A DNA stretch of 8,113 bases from CAZHMN01 sp964533705 (GTDB lineage: Bacteria; Electryoneota; B3-LCP), in contig CAZHMN010000105.1 of NCBI GenBank assembly GCA_964533705.1, positions 1-8,113 on the forward strand, read 5' to 3'. Positions 1-7,046 of this stretch are shown piece after piece (position 1 is the first letter of the stretch; each line of letters starts with the position of its first letter). The notes under the pieces are model-generated. The model was not told the DNA's origin. It saw only the letters and a program-made list of their open reading frames with translations, and made no database searches. A program made the position numbers and the translations under genes.

Positions 1-2
1 AG

Positions 3-578
3 GTTCTGATTTGCAACGGCATTGAAGATCGTTATCGGGAGATGCTCGAGGCGGAAGGATGCCAGGTCGTTGACGGCGTAATCGGGTCGGCGACCGATGC
101 CCTGTTCGGTTATCTGGCGGGGCGCATTAAACCCTACCCCCGCAACGAAACTCTGAAACCCGGCCAGGTGCAACCGCACACGGCCGACCTGGTAACCTGG
201 ACTGAAAATCTTTTTCGATCACTGGGGTGGGAAATTCGCCGTTCCACGCAAGCCAGTCTATTGCCGGTGGATCTGGTCGCCAAACGCGCCTGTCCGCTTT
301 GTGGAAAGCAGGTTAGCGCAGCAATCTGCTGCGGTGCTCATGCCTATCGAATCAACGAAGAAATTTTGGAACTGAAACGCATCACCGCGACAGGATACAA
401 CGTTCGGGTTTACGTCCATCACGCCGTGCCGGGTATAGAGCGTATTTGCAGTGATTTCGAAATCGAACTTCTGGACCCCAATGACTTCATCGGATCGAAG
501 AAAGATCCAAAACGGTACGGCGCTCTGCCCCCCTTAAAGGGTACTGTGCTGGGTCATGAAAAACTAAACCTCAGCTAA
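3..578 (+). CDS. NifX/NifB-type cofactor-domain protein with Cys-rich C-terminal domain (5' end missing)
   Basis: The gene is partial: the reading frame is open from the window edge (first full codon at 3). The residues before the in-frame ATG at 42 (VLICNGIEDRYREMLEAEG) belong to the fold, so that ATG is not the start. This segment and the following VVDGVIGSATDALFGYLAG resemble the last strand-helix-strand of the dinitrogenase iron-molybdenum cofactor domain (NifX/NifB/NafY type), where an ICGGI-like strand is followed by a helix and a V.G strand. Counting from 42, the C-terminal part has C84-x2-C87 and, after eight residues, C96-C97-G-A-H100, which could bind zinc or an Fe-S cluster. I do not recognise this C-terminal domain. 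No signal peptide or membrane helix is visible in the part present. The gene lies 17 nt before the HdrD-like gene, which suggests a role in assembling or serving the redox complex. The NifX-like assignment is moderate; the function is inferred. Confidence 0.55.
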   Translation, partial: VLICNGIEDRYREMLEAEGCQVVDGVIGSATDALFGYLAGRIKPYPRNETLKPGQVQPHTADLVTWTENLFRSLGWEIRRSTQASLLPVDLVAKRACPLCGKQVSAAICCGAHAYRINEEILELKRITATGYNVRVYVHHAVPGIERICSDFEIELLDPNDFIGSKKDPKRYGALPPLKGTVLGHEKLNLS

Positions 579-595
579 ATCCTCCGAGAACCACC

Positions 596-2053
596 ATGCG
601 AGTTCCAATCATTACCGAGGAAGAGAGAGAGAAGGCTTTTGCGTTTCCCAAGCCCCAGGAAGTCGTCGAGAAGCAGAAGCTTCCCGTACGCTATCACGTC
701 GAGGATTTTGACGTTGATGACCGACCGCGGCGGTTTTTGGAAGCCTTCGCCGCCATTCTAAAACATACCAATTATCGCCTGGCCATGGAGCACTATGTCC
801 GTGTCAGCGCCAAGTGTTCGCGCTGTACCACGAATTGCCAGATTTACCTGGCCACGGGCGACGAGAAAGATATTCCCTGCAAACGTTCCGAACTGCTCCT
901 GTCGGTTTACCGCCGCCATTTTACAGTTTCGGGCATTCTGCGAGGGCGCCTCACCGGCGATCCCGGCTTGACCGATGAGCAGATCCAGGAGATGGCCAAA
1001 TCGTTCTGGGACTGCACCGCCTGCCGCCGCTGTTACTTTGAATGCCCTATGGGCATTGATCACGGTCTGGTAACGCATCTGGGGAGATACATTTTATCCG
1101 AAATCGGCATCGCCCCCCGAGCGCTGGTCGTCAGCACGCGAGAACAGTTGATCGGCGCCACCGGCAACACTTCTGCGATTCCTGTCCCCGCGCTTCTGGA
1201 TACTCTCGAATTCCTCTCCGAAGATATGGAGGAGGAGAAGGGGATTGATATTCCCTTTCCCATTGACCAGGAAGGGGCTGAATACCTCTTCGTACCCGCA
1301 GTATCGGATTTCCTGATGGAAGCGGATACTTTGATGGGAAACGCCGCCGTCTTTCGAGCTACCGGGGACAGTTGGACCATCGGTACGGGATATTTCGACG
1401 GTATCAATTACGGCCTTTTCTACAGCGATCACGTTCTGGAGAAAGCCCTCCAAAAAATCAAGGCCGAAGCCGAACGCTTGAAAGTGAAAAAGATTCTGAT
1501 CGGAGAATGCGGACACGCCTCGAGAAGCGCCAAATTTTTCTACCCCACTTTTTGCGGCGGCAAAAATGCCCTCCCGGTGATGAACATCATGGAATACACA
1601 CATCAGATGCTGAAGGAGGGGCGCTTAAAGCTGGATCCCAATGTCGTCACTGAGAAGGTGACCTATCACGATCCCTGCAATATTTCGCGACCGGGATGGA
1701 TCGTGAACCAGCCGCGTGAAATCTTGAAAGCGTTCTGCAAGAATTACGTTGAAATGACGCCTTCCGGCCGGAACAACATCTGTTGCGGCGGGGGTGGTGG
1801 TACAGTTTCCATTGATGAGATCCGGCCCTACCGAACCACGGTCGGCGGCAGGGCTAAAGCGGAACAGATCAGGGCGACTGGAGCCAAGTATTGCGTGGCG
1901 CCCTGCGCCAACTGTAAAAAACAGTTGCGCGAGTTAATGGAGGACAATAACATTGACTGCGAAATCGTGGGACTCCATGACTTGTTGTACAAGGCGATTA
2001 TTTTTGACGAAGTCAAAAAACCGGAAAAAGTAACGGAAAAAGAAGAGAAATAA
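596..2053 (+). CDS. HdrD/DsrK/HmcF-like iron-sulfur protein (CCG domain)
   Basis: This 485-residue cytoplasmic protein belongs to the heterodisulfide reductase D-like family found in Hmc, Tmc and DsrMKJOP complexes. It has an N-terminal ferredoxin-like region with C74-x2-C77-x3-C81 and C95, then a canonical C140-x2-C143-x2-C146-x3-C150-P cluster. A degenerate first cysteine-rich repeat follows, keeping GECGHASR (C305, H307). The second repeat is complete: HDPC (C361), CCGGGGG (C396-C397) and C433/C437-x2-C440. Such repeats bind the non-cubane or special [4Fe-4S] cluster that handles disulfide chemistry in HdrB/HdrD. The first cluster is odd: where the family usually has CxxCxxCxxxC, the first position is Ser71. 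The highly charged C-terminus (from about 474) looks disordered. There is no membrane helix, so it should dock on the next gene's cytochrome b. The start ATG has only a weak purine-rich site (GAGAA). The subfamily (HmcF, DsrK or TmcB) cannot be settled by eye. Confidence 0.88.
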   Translation: MRVPIITEEEREKAFAFPKPQEVVEKQKLPVRYHVEDFDVDDRPRRFLEAFAAILKHTNYRLAMEHYVRVSAKCSRCTTNCQIYLATGDEKDIPCKRSELLLSVYRRHFTVSGILRGRLTGDPGLTDEQIQEMAKSFWDCTACRRCYFECPMGIDHGLVTHLGRYILSEIGIAPRALVVSTREQLIGATGNTSAIPVPALLDTLEFLSEDMEEEKGIDIPFPIDQEGAEYLFVPAVSDFLMEADTLMGNAAVFRATGDSWTIGTGYFDGINYGLFYSDHVLEKALQKIKAEAERLKVKKILIGECGHASRSAKFFYPTFCGGKNALPVMNIMEYTHQMLKEGRLKLDPNVVTEKVTYHDPCNISRPGWIVNQPREILKAFCKNYVEMTPSGRNNICCGGGGGTVSIDEIRPYRTTVGGRAKAEQIRATGAKYCVAPCANCKKQLRELMEDNNIDCEIVGLHDLLYKAIIFDEVKKPEKVTEKEEK

Positions 2054-2074
2054 TGATAATCAACTGACTTTCAC

Positions 2075-2080
2075 GGAGGA
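2075..2080 (+). promoter_or_regulatory. Ribosome binding site deciding a TTG start
   Basis: GGAGGA lies 8 nt before TTG at 2089. No ATG or GTG occurs at a suitable distance, and the TTG frame gives the full NarI-like protein, so this site supports the unusual start codon. Confidence 0.75.
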
Positions 2081-2088
2081 ATTAGACG

Positions 2089-2862
2089 TTGGAAGCATGG
2101 ATCCAGTTCGGGCAAGGCCCGCTGTTCAGGTTCTGCTTCGTTATAATGCTTTTGGGGCTGCTTCGCATCTTCATCCTGACGGTAATCGGGATGGTAGAAG
2201 CCTTGAATCGGAATCCTGACAAGATCGTCCCCTATAAGGAACTGATCAAACAAACCATCGCCTGGCTGTTTCCCATCAAACGCTTGTGGACGAAGCGGCC
2301 TATCTACGGAGCCGTATCCTTCCTCTTCCACATCGGGCTGATTCTGGTGCCGCTCTTTTACGCCACCCACGTGCTGCTCTGGAAAAATTCAGTCGGATTC
2401 GCCTGGCCTTCGATACCCAAGAGTATGGCTGACAATCTGACGCTGATCGTAATCCTTGCGGGAATCACCCTGTTTCTGATGAGAGTTTTTTACCGGCCGG
2501 GGCGCGCTTTGAGTCGCAAGCAGGATTATGTCTGGCCTTTACTCTTGGTGATTCCCTTCATCACCGGTTACGTCTGCGCCAACGCCGCCGTCAGCCCGAC
2601 TTTCTATCAGTTGATGATGCTGATTCACGTCCTTTCGGCGGATTTGATTATGGTCATGATTCCCTTCACCAAAATCGCACACTGCATGCTGCTGCCCCTT
2701 TCACAATTGGTGACCGGCATCAGTTGGAAATTCCCCCCGGGGGCCGGGGACAGGGTCATCGAAACGCTCGGATACGAAGATCGGCCCACCTGGGTTGAGA
2801 AGCCGAGATTGAGTCGCCCGCTCGAATCGGTAGTAAAAGAGGAGGAGGTTCCTGCACAATGA
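2089..2862 (+). CDS. NarI/HmcE/DsrM-like cytochrome b membrane subunit
   Basis: This is a 257-residue integral membrane protein of the respiratory nitrate reductase gamma-like family. About five membrane helices are visible, near residues 15-35, 75-97, 114-132, 148-166 and 174-202. Four histidines sit where two b-type hemes would be held: H81 and H94 in the second helix region (FLFHIGLILVPLFYATHVLLW), and H180 and H198 in the last (LIHVLSADL...KIAH). This matches the bis-His diheme pattern of NarI, HmcE and the C-terminal part of DsrM. The expected job is to pass electrons between menaquinone in the membrane and the preceding HdrD-like subunit. Translation begins at TTG 2089 behind a strong Shine-Dalgarno. 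Its end overlaps the next start in an ATGA junction (2859-2862), implying translational coupling, and its last codons form the next gene's GGAGGAGG site. The cytoplasmic tail (about 205-257) is hydrophilic and unassigned. Confidence 0.85.
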   Translation: MEAWIQFGQGPLFRFCFVIMLLGLLRIFILTVIGMVEALNRNPDKIVPYKELIKQTIAWLFPIKRLWTKRPIYGAVSFLFHIGLILVPLFYATHVLLWKNSVGFAWPSIPKSMADNLTLIVILAGITLFLMRVFYRPGRALSRKQDYVWPLLLVIPFITGYVCANAAVSPTFYQLMMLIHVLSADLIMVMIPFTKIAHCMLLPLSQLVTGISWKFPPGAGDRVIETLGYEDRPTWVEKPRLSRPLESVVKEEEVPAQ

Positions 2863-3644
2863 AAGCGATACTGACCGATACGACCTTGTGCATCGGCTGC
2901 CGGGAATGCGTTATGGCCTGCAAAAAAACTTATAATCTTGGAGAGGAGGTCCCCCGGCGCTGGAGCTCTGATGACGGTCTTTCCTCACGCAACTGGACCT
3001 CGATCATAGAGAAACCGGACGGCAAGTTTATTCGCAAGCAATGCCGCCATTGTCTGCAGCCGGCCTGCGTCTCAGCCTGCCCGGTCGGAGCACTGACGAA
3101 AACGCCGGAAGGCGCGGTCATTTACGATAGTAAAAAATGCATGGGCTGCCGCTACTGTATGATGGCCTGCCCTTACGGTATCCCCAGGTACGACTGGGAT
3201 CAGCCTGTGCCATACGTCAGGAAGTGCATCCTCTGCTATGACCGTATCCGCCAGGGCGGTCAACCGGCCTGCACGGAGGCCTGCCCGACGCAGGCGACGA
3301 TCTTCGGTGATCGCGACGAGCTTTTGGCTGAAGCGCACCACCGCATTAAAGACAATCCTGATCGGTACATCAATCGAGTCTGGGGGGAAAAAGAGATCGG
3401 CGGAACGCAGGTGCTCTACATTTCCGATATTGATCTATCATGTCTGACCTATGGACGGGCGCTGGGAGAGAAACCCCTGCCGTCCCGCACCGCGCCGGCG
3501 ATGCACGCCGTGCCCTATGCCTTCGTCGGCGTGTCGGCGACGATGGCCGGGATCAGCTGGATTATCGGCCGTCGGATGAAATTACAGGATAAACCAGAGC
3601 AAAAGCCTACCGTGGGCACAAGTGAGGAAGAAAACGATGAATAG
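2859..3644 (+). CDS. Four-[4Fe-4S] ferredoxin subunit (HybA/HmcB/DsrO-like) with C-terminal membrane anchor
   Basis: This 261-residue electron-transfer subunit has four cysteine groups typical of the DmsB/HybA/FdhB family: C11-x2-C14-x2-C17-x3-C21; C62-x2-C65-x4-C70-x3-C74-P; C94-x2-C97-x2-C100-x3-C104-P; and C123-x2-C126 with C138-x3-C142-P. As in that family, the groups should pair across the fold to give four [4Fe-4S] clusters in a wire. Residues about 219-237 (PYAFVGVSATMAGISWIIG) form one membrane helix followed by RRMK, so the protein is probably anchored beside the NrfD-type subunit encoded next. Residues 1-10 contain no twin-arginine signal, unlike HybA and DsrO, and the first cluster starts at residue 11. 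Its side of the membrane is therefore unclear, with the cytoplasm favoured. GGAGGAGG (2841-2848) precedes the ATG by 10 nt. The family call is firm; the exact complex is inferred from context. Confidence 0.88.
   Translation: MKAILTDTTLCIGCRECVMACKKTYNLGEEVPRRWSSDDGLSSRNWTSIIEKPDGKFIRKQCRHCLQPACVSACPVGALTKTPEGAVIYDSKKCMGCRYCMMACPYGIPRYDWDQPVPYVRKCILCYDRIRQGGQPACTEACPTQATIFGDRDELLAEAHHRIKDNPDRYINRVWGEKEIGGTQVLYISDIDLSCLTYGRALGEKPLPSRTAPAMHAVPYAFVGVSATMAGISWIIGRRMKLQDKPEQKPTVGTSEEENDE
3624..3630 (+). promoter_or_regulatory. Ribosome binding site favouring ATG 3637 over GTG 3622
   Basis: GAGGAAG lies 6-8 nt before ATG 3637. An upstream GTG (3622) would add only MRKKT and would overlap this site while having no good site of its own. 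I therefore place the start at 3637, giving an 8-nt overlap with the preceding gene. Confidence 0.6.
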
Positions 3645-5505
3645 GGTTTACACATTCAAGACCATTCTCTGGATGATTTTGGGATTGGGAGCGGCGGTAG
3701 CTACGGCGCGATTTATCTTCGGTTTGGGCGCAACGACCAACCTCTCGGACACGACTCCCTGGGGATTGTGGATCGGTTTTGACGTCATGGGGGGCGTTGC
3801 CCTGGCTGCAGGAGGTTTCATATTAACCGCCACGGTTTATATTTTCAGGCTCGAGAAATTCCACGGCATCGTCCGACCGGCGGTATTGACGGCGTTCCTG
3901 GGCTACGTCGCGGTGGCTGTTGGATTGCTCTTCGATCTCGGTCTTCCCTGGAACATCTGGCACATGATCATCTTCTGGAATCCTCATTCGCCGCTTTTCG
4001 AAGTCGGCTGGTGCGTGATGCTCTACTTGACCGTGTTGCTTCTGGAGTTTTTCCCGGTTCCGGCCGAAGAGTTCGGCAAGTTGGCCAAAATACGCAATTT
4101 TCTCTTGAGACTGCGCCTGCCCCTGGTGATTGCGGGTATCGCCCTGTCAACTCTGCACCAATCGTCGCTGGGGTCTCTTTTCCTGATTATGCCTTACAAC
4201 GTGCATCCCTTGTGGTATTCACCCCTTCTGCCGGTCTTGTTCTTCATTTCAGCCGTCTCGTTGGGAATAATGATGGTCTCCTTCGAGAGCAAATTCACCT
4301 CATGGCTTTACCATCGTCAACCTGAAACCAACCTGCTGGCAAAACTCGGCGGGGCTGCCCGCTGGGTGTTCTTGATCTACCTGGCCGTGCGTTTTATTGA
4401 TCTGGCCGTAAGGGGTCAGCTGGGTCACCTGAGCGGCGGAGAATGGCAGGTGAGGATGTTCTGGGTGGAGATCGCCATTGCGGCGGTCATCCCCATGGTC
4501 CTCTTGTTCATACCCAGGATCAGAACTTCTCCGGCCTGGCAATGGGTCATCGCCTTATCCGGCATTACGGGTATTGTGTTGAACCGGATCAACGTTGGTG
4601 GTCTGGTTCACATCAACCGGGGCGAAACGCTCTATTTCCCTTCCTGGACCGAAATTACGATCAGCGCCAGCGTCGTCGCTGCTGCTGCGCTGGTTTTCCT
4701 GTTTATGGTGGAACGTTTCAAGGTCTGGGAAAAAAGGCCGGCTGATCCCAATGCGGATCCCAAGAAGATTCCGGAATTCGACTTTGCCAGCAAAGCCTCC
4801 CTGGGCACACCGGCGGTCGCTTCGCGAACCAGGTATTCTCTCGGGTTCATTATCGCGGCCGCCATAGGTTTTGCTTTGCTGTCGAATAAGAGCTTAAGCA
4901 GTGCAGGTACCGAATCCCTGCCTGTGGAAGAGGCTCGCGGTTGGAACACCATGTGGATTGACGGCGATTTCGACGGCGATGGGGTTGATTTTCCCCATGC
5001 GCAACATATTGAAAAGAACGGCAGGGACGCTTCATGCGCGCTCTGCCACCATTATAATCTGCCTCAGGATAGATGTTCCGGCTGTTATTCCTGCCACCGG
5101 GATATGTACCAGCTATCCGACGCTTTCAGGCATGACTGGCATGCTTCATCTGAAGGTGGAGCGTTGCGCTGCTTCGATTGCCATCAGCAAGGTTTAACCA
5201 AGAGTGCGGAGACGGCGAAATCCTGTGAAGAATGTCATAAAAACTTAATGGCTGAGGGAGCCACGATAACCGTGCAGGATTACACCGCAATTGGCTACGT
5301 TGATGCCATGCACCGGTTGTGCATCGGCTGTCATGCTCAAAAAGCACCTGAACTGCAAAAAGTGGATCTTTCGCGCTGTACAACCTGCCATAAAGGAGAG
5401 CGGGCCATCATCCCATCCGGCGTTCAAGTCCGGCGCAACAGAGGTGCTGAAGAGAAGGATAACGTCATTCTGCCGATCTTGGGTCAACACTCTGATCTGC
5501 CGTAG
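3637..5505 (+). CDS. HybB/NrfD-type quinone-interacting membrane protein fused to a hexaheme cytochrome c domain
   Basis: The protein has 622 residues from ATG 3637. Residues 1-365 form a ten-helix HybB/NrfD-type core with family hallmarks: TTPWGLWIGFDVMGG near 39-53, HQSSLGSLFLI at 174-184, NRINVGG at 316-322 and YFPSWTEI at 333-340. Helices lie near 9-30, 44-70, 81-102, 120-140, 161-184, 196-216, 241-258, 275-293, 303-325 and 341-358. A hydrophilic linker leads to an eleventh helix (about 400-416), then a soluble domain with six CxxCH heme motifs starting at C467, C483, C512, C530, C562 and C581. Six further histidines (H454, H457, H472, H499, H502, H559) could be distal ligands, as in bis-His class III (c3-like) cytochromes. 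An acidic loop DGDFDGDG (442-449) precedes the first ligand. The core should exchange electrons with menaquinone and the hemes should face the periplasm. In Hmc, Dsr and Qrc the multiheme cytochrome is a separate subunit. The next gene is in the same frame after 24 nt. Confidence 0.9.
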   Translation: MNRVYTFKTILWMILGLGAAVATARFIFGLGATTNLSDTTPWGLWIGFDVMGGVALAAGGFILTATVYIFRLEKFHGIVRPAVLTAFLGYVAVAVGLLFDLGLPWNIWHMIIFWNPHSPLFEVGWCVMLYLTVLLLEFFPVPAEEFGKLAKIRNFLLRLRLPLVIAGIALSTLHQSSLGSLFLIMPYNVHPLWYSPLLPVLFFISAVSLGIMMVSFESKFTSWLYHRQPETNLLAKLGGAARWVFLIYLAVRFIDLAVRGQLGHLSGGEWQVRMFWVEIAIAAVIPMVLLFIPRIRTSPAWQWVIALSGITGIVLNRINVGGLVHINRGETLYFPSWTEITISASVVAAAALVFLFMVERFKVWEKRPADPNADPKKIPEFDFASKASLGTPAVASRTRYSLGFIIAAAIGFALLSNKSLSSAGTESLPVEEARGWNTMWIDGDFDGDGVDFPHAQHIEKNGRDASCALCHHYNLPQDRCSGCYSCHRDMYQLSDAFRHDWHASSEGGALRCFDCHQQGLTKSAETAKSCEECHKNLMAEGATITVQDYTAIGYVDAMHRLCIGCHAQKAPELQKVDLSRCTTCHKGERAIIPSGVQVRRNRGAEEKDNVILPILGQHSDLP

Positions 5506-5529
5506 TGTGCCTTTAGACTGGATATTATC

Positions 5530-7005
5530 TTGAAAACGACTCGGGAAATAAAATCTCCTGAAGATCTGGAATCCCTCCTGAGGGAACAGCTCTTCGATAT
5601 TGTCCCCTTCGGAGTTGCGGTGATTGATCCCAAGATGAACGTCATCACCGCGAATCGCAATTTCGAGGAATATTTCGGCAGGTGGAAAAACCGGCGTTGT
5701 TATGAAGTATGCAAGGGTCTTGAGGAGCGATGTCCCCAATGCGACGCCATCCGCACCTTCAAGGACGGCAAGAGCCGCGTTTTCGACGAGACCGGAATTG
5801 ATCACCGCGGTCGCACTTGCCACTACGTGGTGCATGTGGCGCCGCTTTTAAATGAGAATGGAAAGGTACAGTACGTCGTCGAGATGACGACCGACATGAC
5901 CGAAACCCGCATTCGCCAGAGGGAATACAATCTCCTCTTCGAGCGAGTTCCCTGCTTTATTACGGTTATAGATCGGGACTTTAAAATTGTCCGCGCTAAT
6001 GAGAAATTCCGAAAAACGTTCGGTGAAGCAGCGGGAAAGTACTGTTATGATGCTTATAAAGATCGCCGGACGCCCTGTCCGGATTGTCCGGCCGCGTTGA
6101 CGTTTAGGGATGGTGAAGAGCGCACTGCCACCCAGGTCGGTATATCGAGGGAGGGTCAAGAAACGCACTATGTTGTGACCACGGCGCCGCTGGGCCGAAG
6201 TCCCGGTGAGGTCGCCCATGTAATCGAGATTTCGGCGGATATATCACAGGTTAAAGCGCTTGAAAAGGAAAAACTCGATGCTGAACGGTTGGCAGCCGTA
6301 GGGCAGACGGTCGCGGGACTGGCGCATACCATCAAGAATATGTTGATGGGTTTGGAAGGCGGCATGTATATGATGGACAGCGGCCTAAAGCGGGCCGATG
6401 CGGAGCGCATTTCCGAAGGCTGGGACGTCTTGCAGCGCAATTTCAACAAGACGGTTACCTTAGTCAAGGATTTCCTGAGTTTCGCCAAGGGGCGTCTCCC
6501 CGAACTTAGCATGACTGATCCGAAAAAACTGTGTCGGGATATCGTCCAACTGTATCGCGACGCAGCCAAACAGCAAGGCGTCGAACTGAAACTGGATGTA
6601 GATTCAAAAGTCAAACCCGCTCCACTCGATCCCGATGGCCTGGAAGCCTGCCTGACCAACCTGATTTCAAATGCCATTGACGCCGCTGTGACTCGCGATA
6701 AACCGGGCGCCGAGGTCATCGTACGGACGCGTGAAGAGAATGGGGTACTGGTCTTTGAGGTATCGGATAACGGTTGTGGAATGGACTGGGAGGTGAAGCA
6801 AAAGGTCTTTACCACCTTCTTTACAACCAAGGCCAGTAAAGGCACGGGATTGGGATTGCTCACCACTCGCAAGATCGTTCAGGAACATGGGGGTACGATT
6901 GAAGTTGAATCAGAGGTCGGCGTCGGATCAACCTTCAGAATCAAACTGCCCCGCCATCGTCTTGAATTAATTGCATCTGAAGCGGCGCAGAAGGAAAAGA
7001 ATTGA
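5530..7005 (+). CDS. Soluble PAS-PAS sensor histidine kinase with cysteine-cluster PAS domains
   Basis: The protein has 491 residues and no signal peptide or membrane helix. Two PAS domains (about 20-128 and 136-245) share a layout. PAS1 carries C57-x3-C61-x6-C68-x2-C71 and PAS2 carries C172-x10-C183-P-D-C186-P. Both end in a TTDMTE- or SADISQ-like exit leading into a helix. The phospho-acceptor region has GLAHTIKNML with His266. The ATPase domain has the N box NLISNAIDA, G1 DNGCGMD, F box FTTFFTTK and G2 GTGLGLLTTRKIVQEHGG, so all catalytic motifs are intact. It should autophosphorylate at His266 and pass phosphate to the two response regulators that follow. The PAS cysteines suggest redox or metal sensing, which is inferred. 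The start is TTG 5530 with no clear ribosome site; the first ATG (5635) would cut into PAS1. Only an even rarer CTG (5518) lies between TTG 5530 and the previous stop. Confidence 0.9.
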   Translation: MKTTREIKSPEDLESLLREQLFDIVPFGVAVIDPKMNVITANRNFEEYFGRWKNRRCYEVCKGLEERCPQCDAIRTFKDGKSRVFDETGIDHRGRTCHYVVHVAPLLNENGKVQYVVEMTTDMTETRIRQREYNLLFERVPCFITVIDRDFKIVRANEKFRKTFGEAAGKYCYDAYKDRRTPCPDCPAALTFRDGEERTATQVGISREGQETHYVVTTAPLGRSPGEVAHVIEISADISQVKALEKEKLDAERLAAVGQTVAGLAHTIKNMLMGLEGGMYMMDSGLKRADAERISEGWDVLQRNFNKTVTLVKDFLSFAKGRLPELSMTDPKKLCRDIVQLYRDAAKQQGVELKLDVDSKVKPAPLDPDGLEACLTNLISNAIDAAVTRDKPGAEVIVRTREENGVLVFEVSDNGCGMDWEVKQKVFTTFFTTKASKGTGLGLLTTRKIVQEHGGTIEVESEVGVGSTFRIKLPRHRLELIASEAAQKEKN

Positions 7006-7046
7006 TAGAAATCTTTGGGCATAGGATTGAGCGAGGATAAGGTCAA

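Noticed and set aside
42..44. ATG at 42 as the true start of the first gene
   Set aside because: The frame is open to the window edge, and the upstream residues continue the NifX-like fold. No properly spaced ribosome site precedes this ATG.
5245..5835. Reverse-strand open frame (196 codons) across the cytochrome/kinase junction
   Set aside because: It is antisense to well-supported heme motifs and PAS1, with no domain or ribosome site to support it.
6168..6872. Long reverse-strand open frame (234 codons) opposite the kinase
   Set aside because: It lies entirely within the kinase coding region, is rich in Ser/Arg/Pro as expected for antisense composition, and shows no recognisable domain.
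7002..7027. Possible promoter TTGATA...TAGGAT before the first response regulator
   Set aside because: The spacer is only 14 nt and both boxes are imperfect. Operon transcription explains the gene without it.
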